From positions 1-43,888 of the forward strand of contig JBCBPV010000027.1 in assembly GCA_039820585.1 (NCBI GenBank): a DNA stretch of 43,888 nucleotides. The letters run 5' to 3'. Within the stretch, counting starts at the first letter, position 1. Every line of letters starts with the position of its first letter. The stretch is from JBCBGF01 sp039820585 (lineage in GTDB: Bacteria; Pseudomonadota; Alphaproteobacteria; Rhodobacterales; Rhodobacteraceae). The position numbers and the translations under genes are program-made. Below the pieces are notes generated by a model, which was not told where the DNA came from, searched no databases, and was given only the letters and a program-made list of their open reading frames with translations. Positions 1 through 7,026 of this stretch are shown here, piece after piece.

Positions 1-60
1 GTAGGGGGCGAGGGGCCAGCCCCTCGCGCTCCCCGGGATATTTGGGGACCAAAGATGTAT
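1..60. other. Structured intergenic element, terminator-like
   Basis: A perfect 8-bp hairpin is visible: GCGAGGGG at 8-15, loop CCAG, CCCCTCGC at 20-27. It is followed by CCCC at 31-34 and GGGG at 47-50 around an AT-rich core. It lies downstream of the minus-strand SDR gene, so it may act as a 3' end signal, but no clear U tract follows on either strand. A comparably hairpin-dense, G/C-run-rich stretch occurs near 12791-12870. Calling it a recurrent intergenic element is inference. Confidence 0.4.
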
Positions 61-111
61 TGCGTTTCGAGTTCAGCCTCAGACATCGCGCCAGGCGGTG
101 CTCGAAATGCG

Positions 112-867
112 TCAAGGCATCCGCAGCGCGCCATCCAGGCGGATCGTCGTGCCATTCAGATACGGGTTCTCGATGATATGCGCAGCGAGCGCCGCGAACT
201 CTGCGGGGCGGCCCAACCGCTTTGGGAACTGTACATCCGCTGACAGTCCCTCAATGATCTCTGGCCCCAGACCTTCCAGCATCGGCGTCAGAAACAGCCC
301 CGGCGCAATCGCGTTCACCCGGATCCCCATGGGCGCCAGATCCCGCGCGGCGGGCAGGGACAGGCCCGCGATCCCGGCCTTCGACGCGGCATAGGCGGTC
401 TGGCCCTTCTGCCCCTCGAACGCGGCGATCGACGCGGTGTTGATCACCACCCCCCGCTCACCATCGGCGTTGGGGTCGTTCCCGGCCATCTCGGCGGCGG
501 CCAGGCGCAGGCAGTTGAAGCTGCCCACCAGGTTGATATCGACCGTCCGCCTGAACCCCTCCAGCCCATGGGGCCCCGCGCGCCCCACCGTCTTTTCCCC
601 CGTCGCGATGCCCGCGCAATTCACCAACGCCGTGATCCGCCCCATCGATTGGCGCGCCGCCGCAAGCCCGGCCATGACCGAGGCCTCATCGGTCACATCC
701 ACCGGAACAAAGCCCGCGCCCAGAGTGCCCGCCACCTCGGCCCCACGGGCGGCATCCCGGTCAAGGATCATCACCTGCGCGCCCGCGTCCACCAGACGCG
801 CAGCCACCGCCGCCCCCAGGCCCGACGCGCCGCCGGTGATGATGGCACAGGTTGCTGACAGCTCCAT
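112..867 (-). CDS. SDR family NAD(P)-dependent oxidoreductase
   Basis: Classical short-chain dehydrogenase/reductase of 251 aa. The Rossmann nucleotide-binding motif TGGASGLG lies near residues 11-18, the NAG-like motif is NCAG, and the catalytic Ser and YAASK (Tyr/Lys) follow in the middle of the protein. The overall pattern resembles type 2 3-hydroxyacyl-CoA dehydrogenases (HSD17B10-like), which act in fatty acid or branched-chain acyl-CoA oxidation; that substrate is inferred from resemblance only. An acidic residue after the second beta strand (ILDRD) favours NAD over NADP. The ATG is preceded by an AAGGAGC ribosome binding site on the minus strand. It is divergent from the outer membrane protein gene at 1075. 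Family assignment is secure; the exact substrate is not. Confidence 0.9.
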   Translation of the reverse strand: MELSATCAIITGGASGLGAAVAARLVDAGAQVMILDRDAARGAEVAGTLGAGFVPVDVTDEASVMAGLAAARQSMGRITALVNCAGIATGEKTVGRAGPHGLEGFRRTVDINLVGSFNCLRLAAAEMAGNDPNADGERGVVINTASIAAFEGQKGQTAYAASKAGIAGLSLPAARDLAPMGIRVNAIAPGLFLTPMLEGLGPEIIEGLSADVQFPKRLGRPAEFAALAAHIIENPYLNGTTIRLDGALRMP

Positions 868-1074
868 TTCGGCGCTCCTTTCGGGATGTGGGATCGCCCG
901 CCACGCGGTTTAATCCATCACAACGCCGTGACGGCAATCGGCGGCTGGCCGTAACGCGCAGATTTTGCGGCATTCTGCCCAATTTTTCACAAGCTCTGCA
1001 ATGGGGTGTGCGCAGGCCCGGCCCGCCCCCACATACATCTCACAAGGCAGGAACAGTAATATCGGAGAGTATCC

Positions 1075-1593
1075 ATGTGGAAACCTGTTGCAACCGCGGC
1101 CGTCGTCTTGGCCGCAACCCCCGCTTTCGCCCAGGATAAGGGCGGCGCTTATGGCGGTTTGCAGATCGGCAACTTGTCGGCCGACACCTCGGGCGCGGCC
1201 TCCATCGACGGCGACGATTTCATCTATGGTCTGCATCTGGGCTATGACATCGACCTCGGCACCGCCGTGGTGGGCGGTGAGATCGATATGGATTTCGGTG
1301 ATATCGAGCTTGGCGGCGGCGCCGAGGAGATCGACTCCGTCACGCGGCTCAAGCTGCGCGCAGGCACGAATTTCGGTCAAACGCTGGTCTACGGGACCGC
1401 GGGCGTCGCACGCGCGGATGCAAGCCTCGGCACCGATAACGGTGCCTTTCTGGGCGCTGGCGTCGGGTTCGACACCGGCACCGGCTGGGTGATCGGCGGC
1501 GAGGTTCTCTATCACGAGTTCGACGATTTCGAGAATACCGGCATCGATATCGAAGCCACCACGATTACCGCACGCGCATCCTTCCGATTCTAA
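1075..1593 (+). CDS. Outer membrane beta-barrel protein (OmpA/porin-like family)
   Basis: A 172-aa protein with an N-terminal signal peptide ending at a likely AFAQ cleavage site near residue 20. The mature part starts with GGAYGGLQIG and alternates polar and hydrophobic residues as in 8-strand barrels. It ends in ASFRF with a C-terminal phenylalanine, the usual recognition signal for the BAM complex. This fits the small outer-membrane beta-barrel family common in alphaproteobacteria (Pfam OMP_b-brl type). A GGAGAG ribosome binding site lies just upstream of the ATG, and a strong hairpin plus T-rich tract follows the stop, so the gene is probably its own transcription unit. The specific role (structural, adhesion or small porin) cannot be read from the sequence. 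Confidence 0.85.
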   Translation: MWKPVATAAVVLAATPAFAQDKGGAYGGLQIGNLSADTSGAASIDGDDFIYGLHLGYDIDLGTAVVGGEIDMDFGDIELGGGAEEIDSVTRLKLRAGTNFGQTLVYGTAGVARADASLGTDNGAFLGAGVGFDTGTGWVIGGEVLYHEFDDFENTGIDIEATTITARASFRF

Positions 1594-1621
1594 CCGCGTG
1601 CTGGGGGCCCCCCACGGCCCA

Positions 1622-1676
1622 GGACCGCGCCCGCTGCCTTATCCCCATCCACCCGGGCGGGCGCGGTCCTTATTTT
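1622..1676 (+). terminator. Rho-independent terminator after the OMP gene
   Basis: A perfect 13-bp inverted repeat is seen: GGACCGCGCCCGC at 1622-1634 and its complement at 1657-1669, with a 22-nt loop, followed directly by TTATTTT at 1670-1676. It sits 28 bp after the OMP stop. The stop codon of the convergent minus-strand gene (1670-1672) lies inside the T tract, so the hairpin may also insulate the two convergent genes. Confidence 0.85.
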
Positions 1677-2488
1677 CCCGAAATCAGCGCATCCGCCTTT
1701 GCGCCGGACAGGACGTGGCCCAGCGGCGTGAAATCACCCGCGCCCAGCATCTCTGACAGCGCGTCATGCACCGTCTTTTGCGCCGCGCGCGCCAGGCTTG
1801 AGCCGAGCGAGATCCGCGCAACCCCCAGATCGGCAAATGCCTTTGTTGCCAGTTTGGTATAGGGCCCCGCTGCCAGGGCATTCACCGGTGCCGTGGTCTC
1901 TGCCACGATCCGGCGCAGGTCCCCGGGCGTCGCGGGCATCGGCGCATAAAGACAATCGGCCCCCGCGGCCTCCATCGCCTGCAGCCGGGCCAACGCCTCG
2001 TCAATTCCGTAAGCCCCGGTCAGCAGCCCATCCGCCCGCGCCGTCAGCACGAAATCGCGGGGCAGGGCGCGCGCAGCGGCGGCTGCGGCCCCGATCCGTT
2101 CGGCGGCAAGATCCGCAGGGTAGGCCGCGCCCGATGGGAAAATGGTGTCCTCGATCCCAATTCCCGCCAGCCCCGCCTCTGCCGCCAGGCGCACGGTCTC
2201 TGCGCAGGTCTCGGGATCATCGCCAAACCCGTTCTCAAAATCCCCATTCACCGGCAGATCGGTGGCCGCCACGATCTCTTCGGCATGGGCCAGCGCCTCA
2301 TCCCGGCTGAGCGTCCCGCCATCGGGGCGGCCCAGCGTGAACGCATGCGCGGCGGAAGACGTGGCAAGCGCCCGTGCCCCCATCGCCGCGGCCATGCGGG
2401 CGGTGCCCGCCTCCCACACGTTGATCAGGATGAACGGATCGCCCGGACGGTGCAGGGCGCGAAAGACGGAACCGGGATCATGTGCCAT
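1670..2488 (-). CDS. Isocitrate lyase/phosphoenolpyruvate mutase family protein
   Basis: A 272-aa protein of the PEP mutase/isocitrate lyase superfamily (TIM barrel). Visible signatures are the early FILINVWEAG strand, the metal-site region VNGDFENGFGD, and GIGIEDTIFP followed by FVLTARAD later in the barrel. Enzymes of this superfamily cleave or form C-C or C-P bonds next to a 2-oxoacid, for example methylisocitrate lyase and oxaloacetate decarboxylase. The characteristic KKCGH motif of true isocitrate lyases is absent, so the reaction is unknown. The start chosen is the ATG at 2488 (MAHDPGSVFRALH). An in-frame TTG at 2524 overlaps the stop of the upstream MmcQ/YjbR gene and is an alternative that would imply translational coupling. 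Confidence 0.85.
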   Translation of the reverse strand: MAHDPGSVFRALHRPGDPFILINVWEAGTARMAAAMGARALATSSAAHAFTLGRPDGGTLSRDEALAHAEEIVAATDLPVNGDFENGFGDDPETCAETVRLAAEAGLAGIGIEDTIFPSGAAYPADLAAERIGAAAAAARALPRDFVLTARADGLLTGAYGIDEALARLQAMEAAGADCLYAPMPATPGDLRRIVAETTAPVNALAAGPYTKLATKAFADLGVARISLGSSLARAAQKTVHDALSEMLGAGDFTPLGHVLSGAKADALISGK

Positions 2489-2520
2489 GGCGTGAAACAG
2501 CGCGCAGGGCCCCGCAAATG

Positions 2521-2877
2521 TCAATCCGCGGCGGGCACCGGTGCCAGCATCGCCTGCAGCTTCTTGGTCAGGCCCGATCGCACGATCACATAGGACGTGC
2601 GCAACCGATCCTGCAGCTCGTCCACCTCAACCGTGCCCCAGGGCACCAGAACCCAGCTTTTGTGGAAATAGGGCGCCCGCTCGGCCCGGCCCATTTCGAT
2701 CAACAGCTGCGCGGTCTCGATATCGGGGGTTTTGACCGAAACACCCACATTCATCATTCCGATACAGGCAAACATCTTGCCGCCCACCTTCCACGCGTCA
2801 TGCCCGCCGCCCCAGGGATCGCTCAGCTCGGCCCCGGGCAGGGTGGCGCAATAGGCGTTGACGTCATCGCGGGTCAT
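2521..2877 (-). CDS. MmcQ/YjbR family DNA-binding-like protein
   Basis: A 118-aa protein matching the MmcQ/YjbR (CyaY-like fold) family. It begins with a short helix ending in LPGAELSDPWG, then the W-K-V-G-G-K-MFAC strand pair, and ends with the Y-V-I-V-R-SGLTKKLQ region typical of the family. Proteins of this group are proposed to bind DNA, but no specific role has been established. It is the upstream partner of the PEP mutase-like gene, with the two reading frames touching, so they are probably co-transcribed. No Shine-Dalgarno sequence precedes the ATG; instead a promoter-like block ends 7 nt before it (see 2878-2898). Confidence 0.85.
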   Translation of the reverse strand: MTRDDVNAYCATLPGAELSDPWGGGHDAWKVGGKMFACIGMMNVGVSVKTPDIETAQLLIEMGRAERAPYFHKSWVLVPWGTVEVDELQDRLRTSYVIVRSGLTKKLQAMLAPVPAAD

Positions 2878-2898
2878 GGGCGCAAGGATGGGGCAGGG
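2878..2898 (-). promoter_or_regulatory. Promoter-like block suggesting a leaderless start
   Basis: Read on the minus strand, CCCTGCCC is followed by CATCCT and then 7 nt before the ATG of the MmcQ/YjbR gene, with TTGCCC 18 bp further upstream as a possible -35. The same CCCTGCCC at the same 13-nt distance from the ATG occurs before the UbiB-type gene at 11107. Transcription would begin at or next to the ATG, which fits the missing ribosome binding site. This is a prediction from sequence only. Confidence 0.35.
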
Positions 2899-3133
2899 AC
2901 GGGCGGTTGGGCAAGTGTTCCCTGCAAGAGGTCACCCGGAAAAAGCGCCCAACCCCTGCGCCAATTATCCGCTTGATGCCTGCACATCCGCTGTGCTTCA
3001 CTTGGACCGCTGCACCACGCTCACCACAGGGTTAGAGCCGCCAACAGGAACCGCAGCACCGAAATCTCCTCTTTCTGCCACCTGCGCGCGCTTGCGCGTG
3101 CCTGTCCCAAACGGGATCTAAAAGGATATGCTT

Positions 3134-4798
3134 ATGCCAAAAGATGTACCGTCTCAGCCGGCCTTTCACCCCGCTGCCCGCGCCTATGCGCAAGAACACA
3201 TCGCGGGGTCCATGGACCGCCGCGAATTTCTGGCCCGCGCCACATCGCTTGGCGTGACGGCTGCGGGCGCCTACGCGCTGATCGGCGCGGCAGCCCCCGC
3301 ACGCGCGGCGGGCCACATGCAGGCCGGCGGCACGTTGCGGATTGAAAGCACCGTCAAGGCGCTGCGCGATCCGCGCACCTATGACTGGCCGCAGATGTCG
3401 AACTTCACCCGTGGGTGGCTGGAATACCTGGTCGAATACCAGACCGATGGCAGCATCCAGGGCATGCTTCTCGAAAGCTGGGAGGTGAATGCCGACGCCA
3501 CCGAATATACCCTGAACGTCCGCCCCGGCGTGACCTGGAACGACGGAACGCCGTTCACCGCAGAAGACGTGGCCTATAACATCACCCGCTGGTGCGAACG
3601 CGATGTGGAAGGCAACTCCATGGCCAGCCGCATGGCCTCGCTCATTGATGAGGCGACGGGTGCCGCGCGCGACGGCGCGATCACGGTGGTGGGCGATCTG
3701 CAACTGCGCCTGACGCCCAGCGTGCCCGATATCACCCTTGTCGCAGGCTTCTCTGACTATCCCGCCGCCATCGTACCGCAGGATTTCGCGGGCGATCCCC
3801 TGGCCGCGCCCAAAGGCACCGGCCCCTACCTGCCCGAACAATACGACGTCGGCATCAAGGCCAGCCTGGTGAAGAACCCCGATCACACCTGGTGGGGCCA
3901 GGGCGTTGTGGGCGAAGCGGCACTGGACCGGATCGAATATATCGACTTCGGCACCGACAAAGCCTCGATCACCGCGGCGGCGGATGCCGATGAGGTGGAC
4001 ATGCTCTATGAAAGCCTGGGTGAGTTCGTCGAAATCCTCGACGCCATCGGCTGGGAGAAATCCGAAGCGATCACCGCCAACACCCTCGTCACCCGCCCCA
4101 ATCAATTGGCCGAGGTCGATGGCATGACGCCTTACGCCGATGTGCGCGTGCGCCGCGCCTTGGCCATGGCCGTGGACAATTCCGTCTGCCTGTCGCTGGG
4201 CTATTCCGATCAGGGCACGCTGGCTGAAAACCACCACGTCTGCCCGATCCACCCCGAATACGCGGAGCTGCCGCCGCCGGACTATGATCCCGCAGGCGCG
4301 CTGGCCCTGATGGAAGAGGCCGGGATGGCGGATTACGAGTTTGAGATCATCTCGATCGACGACGACTGGCGCCGCAACACCTCTGACGTGATCGCAGCCC
4401 AATTGCGCGATGCGGGGATGAACGTGAAACGCACGATCCTGCCCGGCGCCACCTTCTGGAACGACTGGGCCAAGTATCCGCTGTCCACCACCGACTGGGC
4501 GCAGCGCCCCTTGGGCGTACAGGTCCTGGCACTGGCCTACCGCTCGGGCGAGCCATGGAACGAGTCCGGCTTCTCCAATGCCGAGTTCGACGCGGCGCTG
4601 GCCGAAGCCCTGTCCATCGCCGACGCCGATGAACGGCGCGAGGTCTCGCGGCGGCTTCAGACGATCATGCGGGACGAAGGCGTGGTGATCCAACCCTACT
4701 GGCGTTCCACCTATCGCCACTACAAGCCCGGCGTGATCGGGGCCGAGATGCACCCGACGTTTGAAATCCACGTCTACAAACTTGGCTGGGCGGCTTAA
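3134..4798 (+). CDS. ABC transporter substrate-binding protein, family 5 (peptide/nickel type)
   Basis: A protein of about 554 aa with the layout of SBP_bac_5 (DppA/OppA-like) periplasmic binding proteins. A twin-arginine signal (MDRREFLARATSLG) sits roughly 27 residues after the start, followed by a hydrophobic stretch and an AxA site (ARAAGH), so Tat export is predicted. Family features include the RPGVTWNDGTPFTAEDVAYNI block, which is the most conserved segment of family 5, and later VRRALAMAVDN. The ATG at 3134 is preferred over 3128 because AAAGGA lies 7 nt before it. No permease or ATPase gene is nearby, so it is an orphan binding protein. It converges on the GntR gene with a 4-bp overlap. 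The ligand is unknown. Confidence 0.88.
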   Translation: MPKDVPSQPAFHPAARAYAQEHIAGSMDRREFLARATSLGVTAAGAYALIGAAAPARAAGHMQAGGTLRIESTVKALRDPRTYDWPQMSNFTRGWLEYLVEYQTDGSIQGMLLESWEVNADATEYTLNVRPGVTWNDGTPFTAEDVAYNITRWCERDVEGNSMASRMASLIDEATGAARDGAITVVGDLQLRLTPSVPDITLVAGFSDYPAAIVPQDFAGDPLAAPKGTGPYLPEQYDVGIKASLVKNPDHTWWGQGVVGEAALDRIEYIDFGTDKASITAAADADEVDMLYESLGEFVEILDAIGWEKSEAITANTLVTRPNQLAEVDGMTPYADVRVRRALAMAVDNSVCLSLGYSDQGTLAENHHVCPIHPEYAELPPPDYDPAGALALMEEAGMADYEFEIISIDDDWRRNTSDVIAAQLRDAGMNVKRTILPGATFWNDWAKYPLSTTDWAQRPLGVQVLALAYRSGEPWNESGFSNAEFDAALAEALSIADADERREVSRRLQTIMRDEGVVIQPYWRSTYRHYKPGVIGAEMHPTFEIHVYKLGWAA

Positions 4799-5547
4799 CC
4801 CGGCTGGGTCGCCTGTGCCGCCTTGGCGGCGCGGGCGGCCATCACACCCTGGCCCAGCTCCAGCGTATAGGCCTGCAACTCATCCAGCACCGCATCGGCC
4901 CGCCCGGCCTGGCGCGCTTCCAGCGCATCGGTCAAACGGCTGTGCAGGTCGACAATGCGCTCGCGCGAGCGGGCAGTGAACGTGATCATGTTCATCAGGG
5001 GCTGCATCGCCTCAACCGCACCGGCCAGCTGATACGACAGCACCGGATTGCCCGCACTGTCCACCAGCGCCCGGTGCAGCGCCACGTCAGAGGCGCAAAA
5101 CGTCTCATCGCTCAGCCCCGGCTTGGCCTGCCGCGCAATCTCGGCCCGCATCGCGTCCAGATGCGCCTCAGACCGGCGCACTGCCGCCAGCACCGTACAC
5201 GACCGCTCCATCGCATAGCGCGCCTCGCACGCCACCTCGAAGCTCACGTCATTCATCGACAACAAAAGGGTGGAGGTGGTGATGTTCTGCGTCCGCGCCT
5301 CGCCATAGGACAACCGCCGCACAAAGGCCCCGCCAAACGCCCCCCGCTCGGTCCGGATCAGCGATTGCGCGGCCAGGCGTTTGAGCGCCTCGCGCACCGT
5401 GGGGCGCGACACGGAAAACTGATCGGCCAGCTCTGCCTCTGACGGCAACCGGTCATCGGCCAACAGCGCGCCCGACAGGATCTGATCCCGGATCGACTTG
5501 GCGATCTGGGCCGACAGATCGGCTTTGGTCTTTTTGTCAGATTTCAT
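4795..5547 (-). CDS. GntR family transcriptional regulator, FadR subfamily (FCD domain)
   Basis: A 250-aa regulator. An N-terminal winged helix (about residues 10-78) contains LPSEAELADQFSVSRPTVRE, the GntR recognition helix region. An all-helical FCD ligand domain (about 95-235) follows, with Asp154, His158 and His202 as probable metal ligands; the usual last histidine near the C terminus is not evident. FadR-type regulators respond to organic acids or acyl-CoA compounds. The gene is divergent from the DUF2182-DUF1326-ligase-dmdA cluster. Three TTGTCWG repeats cover its own start and the intergenic region, suggesting autoregulation and control of that cluster. Control of DMSP demethylation is inference from position only. 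Confidence 0.9.
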   Translation of the reverse strand: MKSDKKTKADLSAQIAKSIRDQILSGALLADDRLPSEAELADQFSVSRPTVREALKRLAAQSLIRTERGAFGGAFVRRLSYGEARTQNITTSTLLLSMNDVSFEVACEARYAMERSCTVLAAVRRSEAHLDAMRAEIARQAKPGLSDETFCASDVALHRALVDSAGNPVLSYQLAGAVEAMQPLMNMITFTARSRERIVDLHSRLTDALEARQAGRADAVLDELQAYTLELGQGVMAARAAKAAQATQPG

Positions 5548-5575
5548 TTGTCAGGCATTTAATTGTCTGGCATTT
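5534..5575. promoter_or_regulatory. Candidate GntR operator: three TTGTCWG repeats
   Basis: TTGTCAG at 5534 and 5548 and TTGTCTG at 5563 are spaced 14 and 15 bp apart; the last two extend to TTGTCWGGCATTT. Each contains an imperfect dyad TGTC-N-GGCA. They overlap the start codon of the GntR gene and reach into the divergent promoter region of the DUF2182/dmdA cluster, where an autoregulatory operator would be expected. Binding is inferred. Confidence 0.45.
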
Positions 5576-5617
5576 GTACCGATCAAGCGGGCAACGCGCA
5601 AGGGAGGACCATCAAAG

Positions 5618-6376
5618 GTGGTTGCGTTCATCCGGGCCAGAGCAAGATTGCACTGGATGCTGCTGTTTGGCGGCGTCCTGTTGGGCTGGGCGCTGCTGTT
5701 TGCCATGGCGATCCCCCAAGAGCTGCGCGCCTTGGAAGGCACCTACGGGGCAGCCCTGCTTGCAGCGATCTGTGGCCCCACGCCGGGATCTGCCGGACCG
5801 CTTGCCGCAATCACCATGTGGGCGCTGATGAGCGCGGCCATGATGGCCCCCACCGCCTTCCCGGCCTTTGCCACCTATGATGATCTGGGCCACACGACCC
5901 AGACGCGGATCGGCCCCCTGATCGCGGGATACCTCGCGATCTGGGGCGGCTTTTCGGTGCTCGCCGGACTGGCGCAGGTCGCGCTGTTCCAGGCCGGGCT
6001 GATCGGCATGTTCGGGCAAAGCCAGTCTGCCGCGCTGACCGGCGCACTCCTGATCGGCGCTGGCCTCCACCAGTTTAGCGCCCTCAAAGACGCCTGTCTG
6101 TCGCGATGCCGCGCGCCCCTGACGTTTTTCATGCAGCACTGGGATGAAGGGCCATGGCGCAATGGGTTGCGGCTGGGTCTTGATTGCCTGGGCTGCTGCT
6201 GGGCGCTCATGCTGCTCGCCTTCGTGGGCGGCACGATGAATTTGGCGTTCATGGGCCTCGCCATGGTGATCATGACGCTGGAAAAACTGCCGGAGCTTGG
6301 CCGGCCTGTCACAAAGCCGCTGGGCGGCGCTCTGGTCGCGGCGGGTGCCGTGACATGGGCGCTGGCGCTGGCCTGA
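5618..6376 (+). CDS. DUF2182 domain integral membrane protein
   Basis: A protein of 252 aa with about six transmembrane segments. It carries the MMSAAMMAPTAFPAF signature of the DUF2182 family (predicted metal-binding membrane proteins) and a Cys-containing segment, CLSRCRAPLTFF, followed by LDCLGCCWALMLL. The GTG start at 5618 is chosen because AGGGAGG lies 10 nt upstream; a longer in-frame extension would run back into the GntR gene. It is followed at 15 bp by a DUF1326 gene, a pairing I recognise as common for these two families. The family's function is not established; the clustered cysteines suggest metal or thiol chemistry. Here it heads a cluster that ends in dmdA. Confidence 0.85.
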   Translation: MVAFIRARARLHWMLLFGGVLLGWALLFAMAIPQELRALEGTYGAALLAAICGPTPGSAGPLAAITMWALMSAAMMAPTAFPAFATYDDLGHTTQTRIGPLIAGYLAIWGGFSVLAGLAQVALFQAGLIGMFGQSQSAALTGALLIGAGLHQFSALKDACLSRCRAPLTFFMQHWDEGPWRNGLRLGLDCLGCCWALMLLAFVGGTMNLAFMGLAMVIMTLEKLPELGRPVTKPLGGALVAAGAVTWALALA

Positions 6377-6391
6377 TATCGGAGAAGACTT

Positions 6392-7021
6392 ATGCCCCTA
6401 GACGCCTCATCCATCCCGCCCTGGTCGATCAAGGGCGAATTGATCCTGAACTGCAACTGCACGATTTTCTGCCCCTGCGTGGTCAGTCTTGGCAAACACG
6501 CGCCCACCGAAGGCTACTGCCAGGCCTGGTCCGGCGTGCGCATCGACGAAGGCCAGTTCGGCGATGTCGACCTGTCGGGCCTGAACGTGGGCCTGATGCT
6601 GGAGATCCCCGGCCTGATGGCGCGCGGCAACTGGACGGCCGCCGCCTATATCGACGAACGCGCGAGCGACGAAGCCTATGACGCACTCGTGTCGATCTTC
6701 AGCGGCGCCGCACGCGGCACCACGGGCCTTTTCAAAATCCTCGTCAGCGAGTTTCTCGGCGCCGAACGCGCGCCGATCACCTACGAGAACGAGGGCAAGG
6801 CCCGCCGCCTGATGGTCGGCAAGAAGATCCAGGGCGAGATTGTGCCTGTTGCCGGGAACAAGGGCGAAGACATCGTCGTCACCAACACCGAATACTGGAT
6901 GGGCCCCGACATCACCGTGGGCACCGCCACCAAGGGCCGCGTGCGCGCCTTTGGCCGGGTCTGGGATTTCGACGGGCGCTCAGCCGAGATCTGCCAGATC
7001 GACTGGCACGGGCCGAGCTGA
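6392..7021 (+). CDS. DUF1326 domain-containing protein
   Basis: A 209-aa soluble protein with the DUF1326 hallmark NCNCTIFCPC near residues 20-29, a tight Cys cluster that looks suited to metal binding, then a conserved FLGAERAPI segment and VTNTEYWMGPDI. The ATG has a GGAGAAG ribosome binding site 5 nt upstream. It lies 15 bp after the DUF2182 gene and 5 bp before the acyl-CoA ligase gene, so all are very likely on one transcript. No biochemical role is known to me for DUF1326. Its presence in the same unit as dmdA is worth noting because the demethylation pathway itself needs no such protein. Confidence 0.85.
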   Translation: MPLDASSIPPWSIKGELILNCNCTIFCPCVVSLGKHAPTEGYCQAWSGVRIDEGQFGDVDLSGLNVGLMLEIPGLMARGNWTAAAYIDERASDEAYDALVSIFSGAARGTTGLFKILVSEFLGAERAPITYENEGKARRLMVGKKIQGEIVPVAGNKGEDIVVTNTEYWMGPDITVGTATKGRVRAFGRVWDFDGRSAEICQIDWHGPS

Positions 7022-7026
7022 CCCCC

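Noticed and set aside
3032..4771. 579-codon open frame opposite the family 5 binding protein gene
   Set aside because: High-GC antisense frame: its residues are His/Gly/Arg/Asp-rich with no recognisable domain, while the plus-strand gene has a full, motif-bearing protein.
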